From Thioploca sp. (GTDB lineage: Bacteria; Pseudomonadota; Gammaproteobacteria; Beggiatoales; Beggiatoaceae): a stretch of DNA of 64,000 nucleotides. Both the position numbers and the translations under genes were made by a program. The DNA lies in contig JAAUSR010000012.1 of NCBI GenBank assembly GCA_012032555.1, positions 1 through 64,000 on the forward strand, in the 5' to 3' direction. The notes below the pieces were generated by a model that saw nothing but the letters and a program-made list of their open reading frames with translations, was not told where the DNA came from and made no database searches. Each line of letters opens with the position of its first letter. Position 1 is the first letter of the stretch. Below are positions 17,308 through 28,020 of the stretch, one piece after another.

Positions 17308-20300
17308 TTAGTGTTCTATTTTACTCGCTAAATAGGGTTTCACTAATCTACTAATTTTCTCGTCCTCAAATTCTTGTGCGAGTCGAATAATCCGAGTTGT
17401 TAATGGTGCTAAACGTTCATCTTGTTGCCGTAATTGCTTAGCTTGTTCAATAATGCCATTAATATCTCCAATTTGCGTTAATTCAAATAGCTGAGCGGCT
17501 GCCTTGCTAGGTAAAACGATTGAAGAGAATAAAGCTTCATCTTCATCACCAGTCACCATCAGATCCTGACGAGATACAGGTTCGTAAACCCATTCTAGCG
17601 GCAAATAGTGTTGTAAATAGTCGAATAATATCTCAGCACGAATAGGCTTGGCGATAAATTCATTACAACCATTGGTTAAACTTTCTTCTTTATATTGATT
17701 AAAAACACTAGCTGAGGTAGCAATGACAACCATTTCTTTATATTGAGGAATTTTTCTTAATTGTTGAATAAATTCAAAACCATTCATCACCGGCATAATT
17801 AAATCCAGTATAATTAGATCGGGTGACTCAGTCTGTACTTTATCCAAGCCCGCTTGACCATGATGTGCTTCGATGACCTCAAAACCAAGTGGTGTTAATA
17901 AATTAACTATCACTAAACGGTTTTCGAGTTGGTCATCCACTACTAAAATTTTATAACTTTTGGTTAGTTCAGCTTGACAACGATAACCGGTAATTATGGC
18001 TTGGCCTTCAATTGATTCGGTGGCTTCTCTGTCAACTACCGCCGGTAATGCTAATTCGATTTTAAACAAACTGCCTTGACCTAAAACACTTTCGACTTGT
18101 AGTTCGCCATCCATCAGTTCAACTAATTTTTTGGTAATAGCTAATCCTAACCCGGTACCTTGAATTCGATAACTGATATCACTAACTTGTTGAAACGGTA
18201 AGAATATTTTATCAATTTCTGGGGTAGCAATGCCAATCCCGCTATCTTTGACTTGAAAACATACCTTATTTTTATCATAGCTGACTTGAAGTTTCACCTG
18301 ACCTTGATGCGTAAATTTAATAGCATTACCTAATAAATTTAGCAGAATTTGGCGTAAACGTTTGTCATCCGCATGTATAGCCATCGGCAGCGACGATAAG
18401 GGTTCATAAGTAAAAGTAATTCCCTTTTGTTGAGCACGAACTGCGAATGTTTCAGTAATCGTTTGAATAAATTGTATAAAGTTAAAATCGACTGGATAAA
18501 GTTCAAGTTTCTCCGCTTCAATTTTGGATAAATCTAAAATATCGTTAATCAGGGTCAATAAATACTGACCACTGCGTTCAATAATATTAATCCCTTGTTT
18601 ATGTTTATCACTTAAAGTCCGATCGCGATTGAGAATTTGAGTGTATCCTAAAATCCCGTTGAGAGGAGTACGTAATTCATGACTCATATTAGCTAAAAAA
18701 GTACTTTTAGCTCGATTAGCTGATTCTGCTGCTTCTTTAGCTTGTTGTAATTGAATACTCGCTCGTTTTTGCTCAGTAATATCACGAGTCACTGTGGCTA
18801 AACAAAGGGGGATCCCCGTATGTGGATGCCTAACAATAAACACATTACTTTGAGTTTCAATGAGTTGACCCGTTTGAAAATGACGTAATTGGACTTCACC
18901 TTCCCAATGTTCTTGTTGCAATACTTTGGGAAACACCGCTTGCTGCCACAATGGTCTTAAGGATTTATCTATATAATCAGTTAGTTGGGTTTCTTCTAAT
19001 CGGCGTTGATTTTGTTCTAAACCGACTAATCGACGCCCGGCTTTATTTAAGTATAAAACTTGTCCTTCTAAGGTTGATATACCAATAACATCATTACTAT
19101 TTTCGACCAGCGCCGTAAATTTTTGTTGTTCTTCCAGTAGTTTTTCTTTCTCTTGTAATTCCTGAGTGCGTTGCGCTACTGTGATTTCTAAAGCTTCTTT
19201 ACTGTGACGTAAAGCCTGCTCCATTTGCTTACGCTCACTAATATTGCGCATAATAGCGACAAAGCATTTAACTTGTCCGGGAATCTGGATATATTGTAAA
19301 AAAACTTCTATCGGTATTTTAGTCCCATTTTTATACTGTAAGGCGGTTTCAAAAGTGGTGGTGGGTTGTTGTACCGGGTGTTGTACCGGGTTACGTAAGG
19401 AATTCACCATGGTTTCAAAACGTTCCGTTGCTAATTCAATGCGTAAATCCAGCAGTGTTTTCTGTAGTAATTCTTCAGCCGGATAGCCAAACTGTTGGAT
19501 AGCACCTTGATTAACATACAGAAACCGATAAGTTTCGCTATCAAACATAAAGATACTATCGAGAGTAATATCTAGTATCGTTTTGAACCGAGCCAATTCA
19601 CGATAAGCCGTTTGTAATTTAGCTTTGGCTTGTTTTTGATCGGTAATGTCTTCTACATTACACCAAATCAAATGCTGACCTTTTCTGCTTACCAACAAAC
19701 CGGATAATTTGACTGGAACTAAGTAGTTTTGTTTATGAATATATTCCTTTTCGATTGGACCAAACCGACCAGTGGTTTTGAGCAAATGCAATTGGTTTTT
19801 TTCTAGACTGAAGTACTTTTTAGGGGTAATGTCCCAAATAGTTAATTGATATAATTCTTCTAATGGATAGCCAATGATCTGAGCATAAGCGGGATTAGCT
19901 TCAATAATTTTGCCGTGGATATCCACTAACAGGAGACCAATGAGTGCTTCTTTAATCAAATTTCGCCAATAGACTTCGCTGTCACGCAAGGCTTCTTCTG
20001 CCTGCTTTTGTGCGGTTAAATCCATGTGGGTACCAATAAAACGATAAGGTATACCCTGTTTATTCCATACAGCGATACCGCGACTTAATATCCAGATAAA
20101 ATGTCCAGCTTTATGTTGTAGCCGAAATTGGACTTCATAAGTGGGGATTTTTTGGCTGAGATAAGCTTCTATTTGAGATAAAACTAAAGAAAAATCATCC
20201 GGATGAATTCGGGTAATGAGTTCTTCAAAACAGTTGCTAATTTCTAACGCCTCGAAGCCAATCATTTGCTTCCAACGGTGCGAAAAATAAACGTTATCTG

Positions 20301-23300
20301 TATCAATATTCCAATCCCATAAACCATCATGGCTCCCTTGCATAGCTAAGTCAAAACGTTCTTCACTTTGACGTAAAGCTGCCTCAACTTGTTTACGTTC
20401 AGTGATATCCACCATAATACCAACTAGTGCTTCTAACTGCTCGGCTTGATCGTAAATGGTTGTGACAGAAACATTTACCCAAAATGACTCGCCATGGTTT
20501 TTCAATAACCTTTGTTCAACCTGATAGCTTTTTATTTCTTTATTAATCAGTTGTTTATAATAATTCTGATGATATTTGATGTCATCCAGGTGAATTAAAC
20601 TGAAATAACTTAACGAACCGATAGCGGCTGGGGTATAACCGGTCATTTCTAACCATTTAGCATTACATTGAATGATTTGCCCTTTCAGATTAATGAGGAC
20701 AATCCCGGTAGCGGCATTATCAAAAATGGCTTTTAATCGCGCTTCTCTTTCCCGGAGTCTGTTTTCAGTTTGTTTGCGTTCAGTCATGTCAGTCGCAACG
20801 GATAAGCGGACTAAATGACCATCATCCCACGGAATAGCACGATCCTGGACATAAAACCACTTGTTCAAGCGCTTATTGTGATATTCCCAGGTATACACAT
20901 CGCTTAGTTGTCCCGTGGTTGTTAGGAGTTGCGAATTGGTACAAAAATCACAAGGCGCTTGTTGTCCAGCCTGCAAGGTTTGCCAACAAATTGTACCGAT
21001 TAAATCTTGATTAAATAGTTTTTGAATAGAGCGATTGACAAATAAAACTTCGTTGGTTTGCATATCACTCACATAAACGGCTGAATTCAAGCTATCTAGG
21101 ACAATTTTAAAGCGTTCATGAGCTTGTTTTAAAGCATCTTCTGCTTGCTTACGTGCTGTAATATCTTCAACTGTGCCTAACAGACCAACCACCTTACCAT
21201 TGTCACCATATAAAGGAACTTTGTTGACTTCTCCCCAAAATAAATACCCATCAGGATAGAGTACTTGCTCAATGGCATGATAAATGGGGGTATTAGTTTC
21301 GATGACCTGTCGATCCTGATATTGAAAATGTTCGGCATAATCTCGCCAGATTAAATCAAAGTCGGTTTTACCGATGATGTCATCGGTGCTATTGAGATGA
21401 GTAAATTGTGCAACACGTTGGTTACAGCCTAGAAATACGAGATTAATATCTTTCCAGAAGATCAGTTGTGGAATATTATCTAAGACTAAACGTAAGAAAG
21501 TATCTTGTTTGCGTAAGGCTTTAGTTCTTTCAGCCACTTCTCGTTCTAAGGTTTGATTGTATTCCCGTAACACTAATTCAATTCGACGACGTTCAGTAAT
21601 ATCTTCACTAGTACCTAAAATGCCAATAACGGTCCCTTGAGCATCATGTAAAGGAATTTTATTGGTTTCAAACCAACGTGATTGACCATCAGACCAGGTG
21701 ACTTCTTCCAAATGATGGTATAACGCTCGATTGGTGCTTATTACATAGTTATCATTTTCATGAAGCCATCGCGCTAAAGGCTCACGGAGTAATTCAAACT
21801 CGGTTTTACCAATGATTTCAACTGGATTGTTGATTTGAATCAGATGAGCAAAACGTCGGTTACATCCCAAAAATACGGAATAAACATTTTTCCAAAATAC
21901 ATATTGAGGAATATTGTCAATCAGTAAGCGTAAAAATTCTTCTTGTTCACGCAATTTTTCTTCAGCGTGCTTACGTTCAGTAATATCTTGAATAAGTACG
22001 ACAAAATAGTCGACTTCTCCTTGAGTTGAACGAACACAACGTAATGACAAGGTAGCATGAACAATGTTACCATTTTTGTGGATATAGCGCTTATCTTTGG
22101 AATAGCCTTCTATCTGACGAGCCAGTAAGCGATTAAATTGTTTTAAATCAAAGGCGAGATCGTCTGGATGAGTGAGATCAGACCAGGATTTTTGCTTGAG
22201 TTCTTTTCGACTATAGCCCAATATTTCACACAGTTTATCGTTAACATCCAACCATCCCAACGTTGGTGAAGTAATCGCCATGCCAATTAGCGGCAATTCA
22301 AAAAAGTGGTTGATTCTTTCCTGACTGTTACGTAAATCGGCTTCTGCCTGTTTTTGAGCCGTGATATCAGTGCGCGTACCAATAAATCGAGTCGGTTTAC
22401 CTTCTTTATTCCATACCGCAATGCCGCGGTCTAAAATCCAAACATAATGTCCATCTTTGTGGCGTAATCGTTGAGTGTTTTCATAGGTTGGTTTCTTCCT
22501 ATCCAGATAAGCTTCGATGTCTCCTATTGCACGAGTTAAATCATCCGGATGAATTCGCTTACTCCATTCATCAAAATGATTGACTAATTCCTGATCTTGA
22601 TAACCCAGCATACTTTTCCAACGGGGTGATAAGTACAATTCATTGGTTTCTAAATTCCAATCCCATAAACCATCATTAGCTCCCCGCATAGCTAATTCAA
22701 ATCGTTCCTCGCTTGCCCGTAACGCTTTTTCAAGTTGTTTATGCTGCGTAATATCAATTCCCATTTTTAAAACCAAGACACTACCATCGTTATCGACAAA
22801 GGGATATTCATAAATTTGATAGGTCCGATTATTAGCCAATAACTGTTCCCAAACTTTGGAAAGTAAAGCTTTTTCAAATAGGTCAGCTTTCGCTAATTCT
22901 TCACCGACTTGTTGTGCTGGTGCGTTTAACTGTTGTTCAAAATCAGTGAGGATGGGTTGAATCTTTTCATAGAAATAGCGGTTAGCAAATTGAATAGTCT
23001 GATCACCGGTATATAAGCAGATGAAAGCCGGTAAATTATCTAAAATCGTATTGAAATGTTGGGTGCTCGCGTGTAAAGTTTGTTCTGCTTGTTGACGTTC
23101 TTGAATTTTTTGCTGTAATAACGTATTTTTTTCTGCTAATTCTTGAGTTCTTTCCGAAACCTGCTGTTCTAAAGTCAGATTGTATTCGATTAAGCTTTCT
23201 TCTGCTTGTTGCAGTGCATTTTCTGCACATCGACGTTGTACAATTTCAATTTGCAGTTGCCGAGTTTGTTGAGTCGTGGTGTAGAAGTAACGACTCATCA

Positions 23301-24261
23301 ACAGCGTGATAGCTAAGCCGCCAATGAGGAAACTAAAAGACAACCAATTCTGAGTAAGTAGCGGATAATTGCCTTTAAAAAAAATGGTTACTAACCAAAC
23401 TCGCCCAGCGAATTCAAATCTTTCTTGGTAAACTGGTGGTGTTTTTACTGAATGACTATCTGCATATAACAGCCGATCATTAGCTGGTGCTAATTCATCT
23501 TCAATCTGTAAATTAAAATGACCGTGATGAGGAGATTTTTCTAATACTTGTTGTACCAGGTACTTGAGTCGAAGAACCGTAACTAAGAAACCACGTAAAT
23601 ATTTTTGTTGTGCTTCCCCAGTATTGATAGCGATTTTCTTTTGATAAATGGGGTAAAACAATAAGATGGTATCTTGATCAACTGAATTATCAACAATCCA
23701 TTTGACCCGCGGAGTGGCTTGTAGATTCTCTTTCTCTTGGGCTTGAGATAAGGTTTGTGCAAACAAGTAATTGGATTGCAAATCAAAACCATAAATACGT
23801 TCAATGGGATTTAAAGAAGTGGCATAATAAATAGGAAAATACTCATTACGAAGTGAAGCCGTTATAAATTCTTCTTGCGAGGAATGTTCAGTAAAGCGAA
23901 ATTGAGGATAATCTGCCTGAGCCAAATTTTCATAATGGCTGCGTTGGTTATGTGGGACTCGAGGCGCCCAAATGAGCGTGAACAGGTAAGGATGACGCAA
24001 TAAGATAGGGGTAGTAACACTATTAAATTGTTGTCGGCTAAGATTATCCGGGTTAATCGCGTAGAAATTAGCCAGTGTGTATAACATTTCGACCATCGTT
24101 TGGAGAGAACTCTGCAATGACCAAATAGGATTTGGTGCTAATTTATTCATTTCAAAAGAGATCTCTTGCTGCTCTAAATGGCGAACAGCCATAAATCCGG
24201 TGATAGAGAGAATACTACCTAGCACCAACAATAGGACAGTCATTTTATGTTGATATTGCAT
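17308..24261 (-). CDS. Giant hybrid sensor kinase: CHASE, 11 PAS, HisKA, HATPase, REC
   Basis: A 2317-residue inner-membrane sensor. TM1 lies near residues 8-26, a CHASE-type periplasmic domain near 45-290, TM2 near 306-325, then a coiled coil. By my reading eleven PAS domains follow, starting near 404, 519, 645, 773, 918, 1047, 1168, 1298, 1427, 1553 and 1710. Many are followed by PAC motifs (DITERK or DITAQK). The HisKA His is in NMSHELRTPLNG (about 1858); HATPase boxes are LLNLLGNAIKF and GTGLGLAITKKL; the receiver is ILVVDDQLENR with Asp in IILDLIMPVM. A helical tail of about 85 residues ends it. PAS 2 and 8 (GLWDWN) and PAS 4 and 5 (IDNIPQ...FWK) are duplicates. PAS 6 carries CWQTLQAGQQAPCDFC, so it might bind metal or sense redox (inference). 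Cotranscribed with the hybrid kinase downstream. Confidence 0.93.
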   Translation of the reverse strand: MQYQHKMTVLLLVLGSILSITGFMAVRHLEQQEISFEMNKLAPNPIWSLQSSLQTMVEMLYTLANFYAINPDNLSRQQFNSVTTPILLRHPYLFTLIWAPRVPHNQRSHYENLAQADYPQFRFTEHSSQEEFITASLRNEYFPIYYATSLNPIERIYGFDLQSNYLFAQTLSQAQEKENLQATPRVKWIVDNSVDQDTILLFYPIYQKKIAINTGEAQQKYLRGFLVTVLRLKYLVQQVLEKSPHHGHFNLQIEDELAPANDRLLYADSHSVKTPPVYQERFEFAGRVWLVTIFFKGNYPLLTQNWLSFSFLIGGLAITLLMSRYFYTTTQQTRQLQIEIVQRRCAENALQQAEESLIEYNLTLEQQVSERTQELAEKNTLLQQKIQERQQAEQTLHASTQHFNTILDNLPAFICLYTGDQTIQFANRYFYEKIQPILTDFEQQLNAPAQQVGEELAKADLFEKALLSKVWEQLLANNRTYQIYEYPFVDNDGSVLVLKMGIDITQHKQLEKALRASEERFELAMRGANDGLWDWNLETNELYLSPRWKSMLGYQDQELVNHFDEWSKRIHPDDLTRAIGDIEAYLDRKKPTYENTQRLRHKDGHYVWILDRGIAVWNKEGKPTRFIGTRTDITAQKQAEADLRNSQERINHFFELPLIGMAITSPTLGWLDVNDKLCEILGYSRKELKQKSWSDLTHPDDLAFDLKQFNRLLARQIEGYSKDKRYIHKNGNIVHATLSLRCVRSTQGEVDYFVVLIQDITERKHAEEKLREQEEFLRLLIDNIPQYVFWKNVYSVFLGCNRRFAHLIQINNPVEIIGKTEFELLREPLARWLHENDNYVISTNRALYHHLEEVTWSDGQSRWFETNKIPLHDAQGTVIGILGTSEDITERRRIELVLREYNQTLEREVAERTKALRKQDTFLRLVLDNIPQLIFWKDINLVFLGCNQRVAQFTHLNSTDDIIGKTDFDLIWRDYAEHFQYQDRQVIETNTPIYHAIEQVLYPDGYLFWGEVNKVPLYGDNGKVVGLLGTVEDITARKQAEDALKQAHERFKIVLDSLNSAVYVSDMQTNEVLFVNRSIQKLFNQDLIGTICWQTLQAGQQAPCDFCTNSQLLTTTGQLSDVYTWEYHNKRLNKWFYVQDRAIPWDDGHLVRLSVATDMTERKQTENRLREREARLKAIFDNAATGIVLINLKGQIIQCNAKWLEMTGYTPAAIGSLSYFSLIHLDDIKYHQNYYKQLINKEIKSYQVEQRLLKNHGESFWVNVSVTTIYDQAEQLEALVGIMVDITERKQVEAALRQSEERFDLAMQGSHDGLWDWNIDTDNVYFSHRWKQMIGFEALEISNCFEELITRIHPDDFSLVLSQIEAYLSQKIPTYEVQFRLQHKAGHFIWILSRGIAVWNKQGIPYRFIGTHMDLTAQKQAEEALRDSEVYWRNLIKEALIGLLLVDIHGKIIEANPAYAQIIGYPLEELYQLTIWDITPKKYFSLEKNQLHLLKTTGRFGPIEKEYIHKQNYLVPVKLSGLLVSRKGQHLIWCNVEDITDQKQAKAKLQTAYRELARFKTILDITLDSIFMFDSETYRFLYVNQGAIQQFGYPAEELLQKTLLDLRIELATERFETMVNSLRNPVQHPVQQPTTTFETALQYKNGTKIPIEVFLQYIQIPGQVKCFVAIMRNISERKQMEQALRHSKEALEITVAQRTQELQEKEKLLEEQQKFTALVENSNDVIGISTLEGQVLYLNKAGRRLVGLEQNQRRLEETQLTDYIDKSLRPLWQQAVFPKVLQQEHWEGEVQLRHFQTGQLIETQSNVFIVRHPHTGIPLCLATVTRDITEQKRASIQLQQAKEAAESANRAKSTFLANMSHELRTPLNGILGYTQILNRDRTLSDKHKQGINIIERSGQYLLTLINDILDLSKIEAEKLELYPVDFNFIQFIQTITETFAVRAQQKGITFTYEPLSSLPMAIHADDKRLRQILLNLLGNAIKFTHQGQVKLQVSYDKNKVCFQVKDSGIGIATPEIDKIFLPFQQVSDISYRIQGTGLGLAITKKLVELMDGELQVESVLGQGSLFKIELALPAVVDREATESIEGQAIITGYRCQAELTKSYKILVVDDQLENRLVIVNLLTPLGFEVIEAHHGQAGLDKVQTESPDLIILDLIMPVMNGFEFIQQLRKIPQYKEMVVIATSASVFNQYKEESLTNGCNEFIAKPIRAEILFDYLQHYLPLEWVYEPVSRQDLMVTGDEDEALFSSIVLPSKAAAQLFELTQIGDINGIIEQAKQLRQQDERLAPLTTRIIRLAQEFEDEKISRLVKPYLASKIEH

Positions 24262-24440
24262 GTGTCAGTTATCAGTTGTCAGTTAACCTTAATCTTTAAT
24301 CATGGAACATTAACGCTTAATCATTTAACCACATGATTAGAGTTGATAAATATGAATTGATAACCAGTCCCTGATAGTTGGTAACAGCTAGATGTTTATT
24401 GATAATTAACAATACTTCAGACCGCTCTCATGATAACTGA

Positions 24441-25655
24441 CTATAAACGGGCTTCAATTTTTTTCAATACCGCTGCAGCGCTTGATAATCCAGCTTCTCG
24501 GCATTGCTGTAAAGGCAACACGACAGCTTGGTCAACGCGAAATAGATAACCACTATGATCCAGTCCTGGTGTTCCTACTGGGATAAAAATATCAGGTGGT
24601 CGAGAACCTTCCGGTAATTGATTGGCTAAAACAATAGTGGGTATATCATAATCCGGTAATTGAGTATGAGCAAAACTCGAAATCCATACCAGAGTATCGG
24701 CTTCTTTCGTGCTTAATAAACGCTGACTGGAAAATTGCCAGGGATTATATTCTGGAAAATGACGTGAAAAATTAATCCGAAGTGGAAACCCAGTTTGCCA
24801 AACACAGACTTGTCGAGCTGTAACCCCATCTTCTAAAGGTAAAGCGGCAAAACGAGTTATTTTATTAAAGGCTTTCACCAGTTCACATAGCGCTTGGACA
24901 ACTAAATCAATATGTCCGGTATTAAGACTTTCAGTATGCCAGATAATAACACCATAATTAATTTGTTGCATCCGCTTAACCAAAGCGGCTAGTTCTGATA
25001 TCGAAACTTCTCCTACTTGTTGTGCTTGTAAGGGGACATCAACAAGTAAAGCTTTTAACATCGCAATAAATTCTGGTAAAAGATGTTCCGCTAGAGGAAT
25101 CGTCGTCGCATGAGGAATATGAGAAGCTTCACCAATAACAATGATTTCCGGCTGAGCAGACGGTTGGTTAAATAAGGTTTCGGTACGTTGCAAACAGCGA
25201 TTTATCAACCGTGGAAAATGGGTTTCTACTTGAGCACCGATTAAAATAATTAAATCGGCTCGGTTCCGTATTTCTGTTAAAGTGGTGGTAATACAACCAC
25301 TACTTTGCAATGCCAAAACCGAGGCGCAAGGTGTCGTAATTTGGTCAATCACGCCACCGGTTCGTTTAGCCAGAGAAATTACTGCTCGTACCCCATCCAC
25401 ATCGGTATCTAAACTGGCGTACACTGGTAGGTGTGCACCACGCAGTAATTGAGCTGCTTCCCCAATCGCCTCATCCTGACTGACGGTTCTATTAGAAACA
25501 CGTGCTAATGGAGAAAGGGGTGGCTTAGCAAAACAAGTCGATGCCTTCTCACAACCCTGTGTTTGTACATATAATCTGCCATTGATCTCACTTCCATTTA
25601 AATCCTCACAAAGCAATGAACAAAAAGGACAAGTAATGGTCAGGTTAGATTGCAT
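24441..25655 (-). CDS. fhcB: Formylmethanofuran dehydrogenase subunit B homologue
   Basis: A 404-residue protein resembling FmdB/FwdB and the bacterial FhcB, part of the formyltransferase/hydrolase complex that releases formate from formyl-(tetrahydro)methanopterin in C1 oxidation. The N terminus has the Fe-S type Cys motif CPFCSLLCEDL with a later TQGC, then a molybdopterin-oxidoreductase-like fold (LIILIGAQVETHFPR, FIPVGTPGLDHSGYLFRVD near the end). Bacterial FhcB is often considered non-catalytic. No fhcA, C or D lies in this window, so its role rests on genes elsewhere. Flanked by unrelated operons and about 270 AT-rich bases upstream. Confidence 0.8.
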   Translation of the reverse strand: MQSNLTITCPFCSLLCEDLNGSEINGRLYVQTQGCEKASTCFAKPPLSPLARVSNRTVSQDEAIGEAAQLLRGAHLPVYASLDTDVDGVRAVISLAKRTGGVIDQITTPCASVLALQSSGCITTTLTEIRNRADLIILIGAQVETHFPRLINRCLQRTETLFNQPSAQPEIIVIGEASHIPHATTIPLAEHLLPEFIAMLKALLVDVPLQAQQVGEVSISELAALVKRMQQINYGVIIWHTESLNTGHIDLVVQALCELVKAFNKITRFAALPLEDGVTARQVCVWQTGFPLRINFSRHFPEYNPWQFSSQRLLSTKEADTLVWISSFAHTQLPDYDIPTIVLANQLPEGSRPPDIFIPVGTPGLDHSGYLFRVDQAVVLPLQQCREAGLSSAAAVLKKIEARL

Positions 25656-25924
25656 TCTAAGTATCTCTAAAATAATCTCAAGTATTAATTGGAACTCATA
25701 TTAAATACCCACTTTATTGAGATTAATGGTAGTAAGCATGAAAAAAAAGCATAATCTATATTAAGCGCAATAGATTTAGATTTTAATTGAACTCAATAAA
25801 GTAGAAATAAATAGTTACTATACATAAACTATTTATAATCATAAACTTAATTGTATTAAAATTGGAATATAACCACATTTTTACAATGAGTCTTAGAGTG
25901 GATTAATATTGAGTGTTTGAAAAG

Positions 25925-26956
25925 TTACCCTCGTCGTGTATCTATAGCCTCCCGCAAAGCTTCTCCAATAAAAATCAATAATATCAATGTACCCACTAAT
26001 ACCACAAAAGTAGTCATAGACAGCCACCAAGCGGTAATATTGGCTTTACCTTGAGCCAGTAACTCACCTAAACTCGGATAAGCCGGTGGAAGTCCTAAAC
26101 CTAGAAAATCCAAACTCGTTAAGGCTAAAATTGAACCACTGATCCGAAAAGGTAAAAAGGTAACGACCGGCGTCATGGCATTGGGAAGGAGATGACGCCA
26201 CATGATAGTAGAATTAGGCACACCTAACGCCTGAGCGGCTTTAACATAATCCAAGTTACGCCCGCGTAAGAACTCCGCCCGAATGTAATCGGCTAACCCC
26301 ATCCAACCAAATAAAGATAATAAAATAACCAGTAATGACACACTGGGTTCAAAAATAGAAGCAAAAATAATTAATAAATATAATTCCGGCATACTGCCCC
26401 AGACTTCAATAAATCTTTGAAAAAACAGATCGATACGTCCACCAAAATACCCTTGAATGGCACCAGCAATAATGCCAATTATGGTACCAATTACTGTTAA
26501 AACCAATCCAAATACCACAGATAAGCGAAAACCATAAATGAGTCTTGCCAATACATCTCGTCCTCGGTCATCCGTGCCCAGTAAATTTTCTGAAGAAGGT
26601 GCGGCGGGATTTGGTTTGGCATTATCGTAATTAATGGTGTTGTAAGAATACGGATTAGGCGGAAACCATACCCAGTTAGCTGGATTAGCTGTTAATAATT
26701 GTTGAACATAAACATCTTTATAATTCGCTTCCGTATCGAAATCGCCACCAAAAGTCGTTTCCGAATAAACCGTGAGTAAAGGAAAATAATAATGACCTTC
26801 AAAGTAAATGACTAAGGGTTTATCATTGCTCAATACTTCCGCAAATAAACTGAGAATAAATAAAATACTAAATAGCCATAAACTATAATAACCACGTCGG
26901 TTCTTTTGAAAACGTTGCCAGCGGCGTTGAGACGGAGTTAAAACCGATAGAGTCAT
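25925..26956 (-). CDS. yejE: ABC transporter permease, YejE-like
   Basis: Inner-membrane permease of a peptide-type ABC importer, 343 residues. N-terminal membrane anchor with a long periplasmic loop containing SYNTINYDNAKPNP, typical of YejE and absent in DppC; then the GTDDRGRDVLARLIYG block and the EAA-type loop YVKAAQALGVPNSTIMWRHL. In E. coli the Yej system imports peptides such as microcin C. It overlaps the yejB homologue by 4 bases. The ATPase gene yejF, normally next, is missing. Confidence 0.9.
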   Translation of the reverse strand: MTLSVLTPSQRRWQRFQKNRRGYYSLWLFSILFILSLFAEVLSNDKPLVIYFEGHYYFPLLTVYSETTFGGDFDTEANYKDVYVQQLLTANPANWVWFPPNPYSYNTINYDNAKPNPAAPSSENLLGTDDRGRDVLARLIYGFRLSVVFGLVLTVIGTIIGIIAGAIQGYFGGRIDLFFQRFIEVWGSMPELYLLIIFASIFEPSVSLLVILLSLFGWMGLADYIRAEFLRGRNLDYVKAAQALGVPNSTIMWRHLLPNAMTPVVTFLPFRISGSILALTSLDFLGLGLPPAYPSLGELLAQGKANITAWWLSMTTFVVLVGTLILLIFIGEALREAIDTRRG

Positions 26957-28005
26957 TGATTAACTGAATCAAATTGAATGCGTGGATCAATTAGAACATA
27001 ACTGATATCCGTTAACAATTTAGCGATCAAGCCCAGCAAGGTAAATATGTAAAGTGTTCCTAACACCACCGGATAATCGCGTTTTAAAATCGATTCATAG
27101 GAAAGTAATCCCAAACCATCTAAAGAAAAAATGGTTTCAATTAATAAACTACCCGTGAAAAAAGCACCAATAAAAGCACCCGGAAAACCCGTGACCAGCG
27201 GAATAATCGCATTACGAAAAACGTGTTTATAAAGTACCGCATTTTCAGTTAGCCCCTTAGCACGGGCGGCTAAGACATATTGTTTCCGAATTTCTTCCAG
27301 AAAACTATTTTTAGTTAACAAAGTCATGGTAGCAAAACTACCAATCATCAGAGAGATAATCGGCAAAACCAGGTGCCATAGATAATCAAGAATTCGGTCA
27401 ACCCAACCGAGTTCGTTCCAATTATCCGAGACTAAACCCCGCAATGGAAAAATATCCCAAAAACTACCGCCACCAAACAGCACTAATAAGGTTAAGCCTA
27501 ACATAAATCCGGGAATAGCATAACCCACTAAAATTAAGGTACTCGTCACCACATCAAAAGCGCTACCTTCACGCACGGCTTTAGCAATCCCTAAAGGAAT
27601 ACAAGTTAAATAAGTTAGAAAGAAAGTCCATAATCCTAAACTAATCGAAACGGGCAGTTTAGAAAGAACTAAATCCAATACCGATTGGTGATGAAAATAA
27701 CTCTCACCAAAATCCAAAGTCAAATATTTTGCCATCATCGTCATAAATCGTTTATAAGCGGGTTGATCAAAACCGTAGAACCTTTTAATTTCCTTGAGCC
27801 GTTCTTCATCTAAACCAGTGGCACCACGGTACAACCCTTGGAGACCCGTTGCCACTTCACCCGTTTGATGCCGGTGTTTTAATTCATTAATTAATTGTTC
27901 AACCGGTCCACCTGGCACAAATTGAGTGACTATAAAAGTAATTAACATCACCCCAAATAAAGTGGGGATCATTAAAAGAAGACGTTTAATGACGTAGGCT
28001 GTCAT
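26953..28005 (-). CDS. yejB: ABC transporter permease, YejB-like
   Basis: The second permease, 350 residues, DppB/OppB family. It starts MTAYVIKRLLLMIPTLFGVM and has the insertion around GEVATGLQGLYRGATGLDEE characteristic of YejB, then six membrane segments and the EAA loop YVLAARAKGLTENAVLYKHV. The C terminus reads SYVLIDPRIQFD. It lies 15 bases after the FecR gene and overlaps yejE. Confidence 0.9.
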   Translation of the reverse strand: MTAYVIKRLLLMIPTLFGVMLITFIVTQFVPGGPVEQLINELKHRHQTGEVATGLQGLYRGATGLDEERLKEIKRFYGFDQPAYKRFMTMMAKYLTLDFGESYFHHQSVLDLVLSKLPVSISLGLWTFFLTYLTCIPLGIAKAVREGSAFDVVTSTLILVGYAIPGFMLGLTLLVLFGGGSFWDIFPLRGLVSDNWNELGWVDRILDYLWHLVLPIISLMIGSFATMTLLTKNSFLEEIRKQYVLAARAKGLTENAVLYKHVFRNAIIPLVTGFPGAFIGAFFTGSLLIETIFSLDGLGLLSYESILKRDYPVVLGTLYIFTLLGLIAKLLTDISYVLIDPRIQFDSVNQ

Positions 28006-28020
28006 ATTAATTCAGGGCGA

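Noticed and set aside
19244-19486. 80-residue ORF opposite the giant kinase
   Set aside because: Antisense shadow of a PAS-encoding region, with no domain and no ribosome site.
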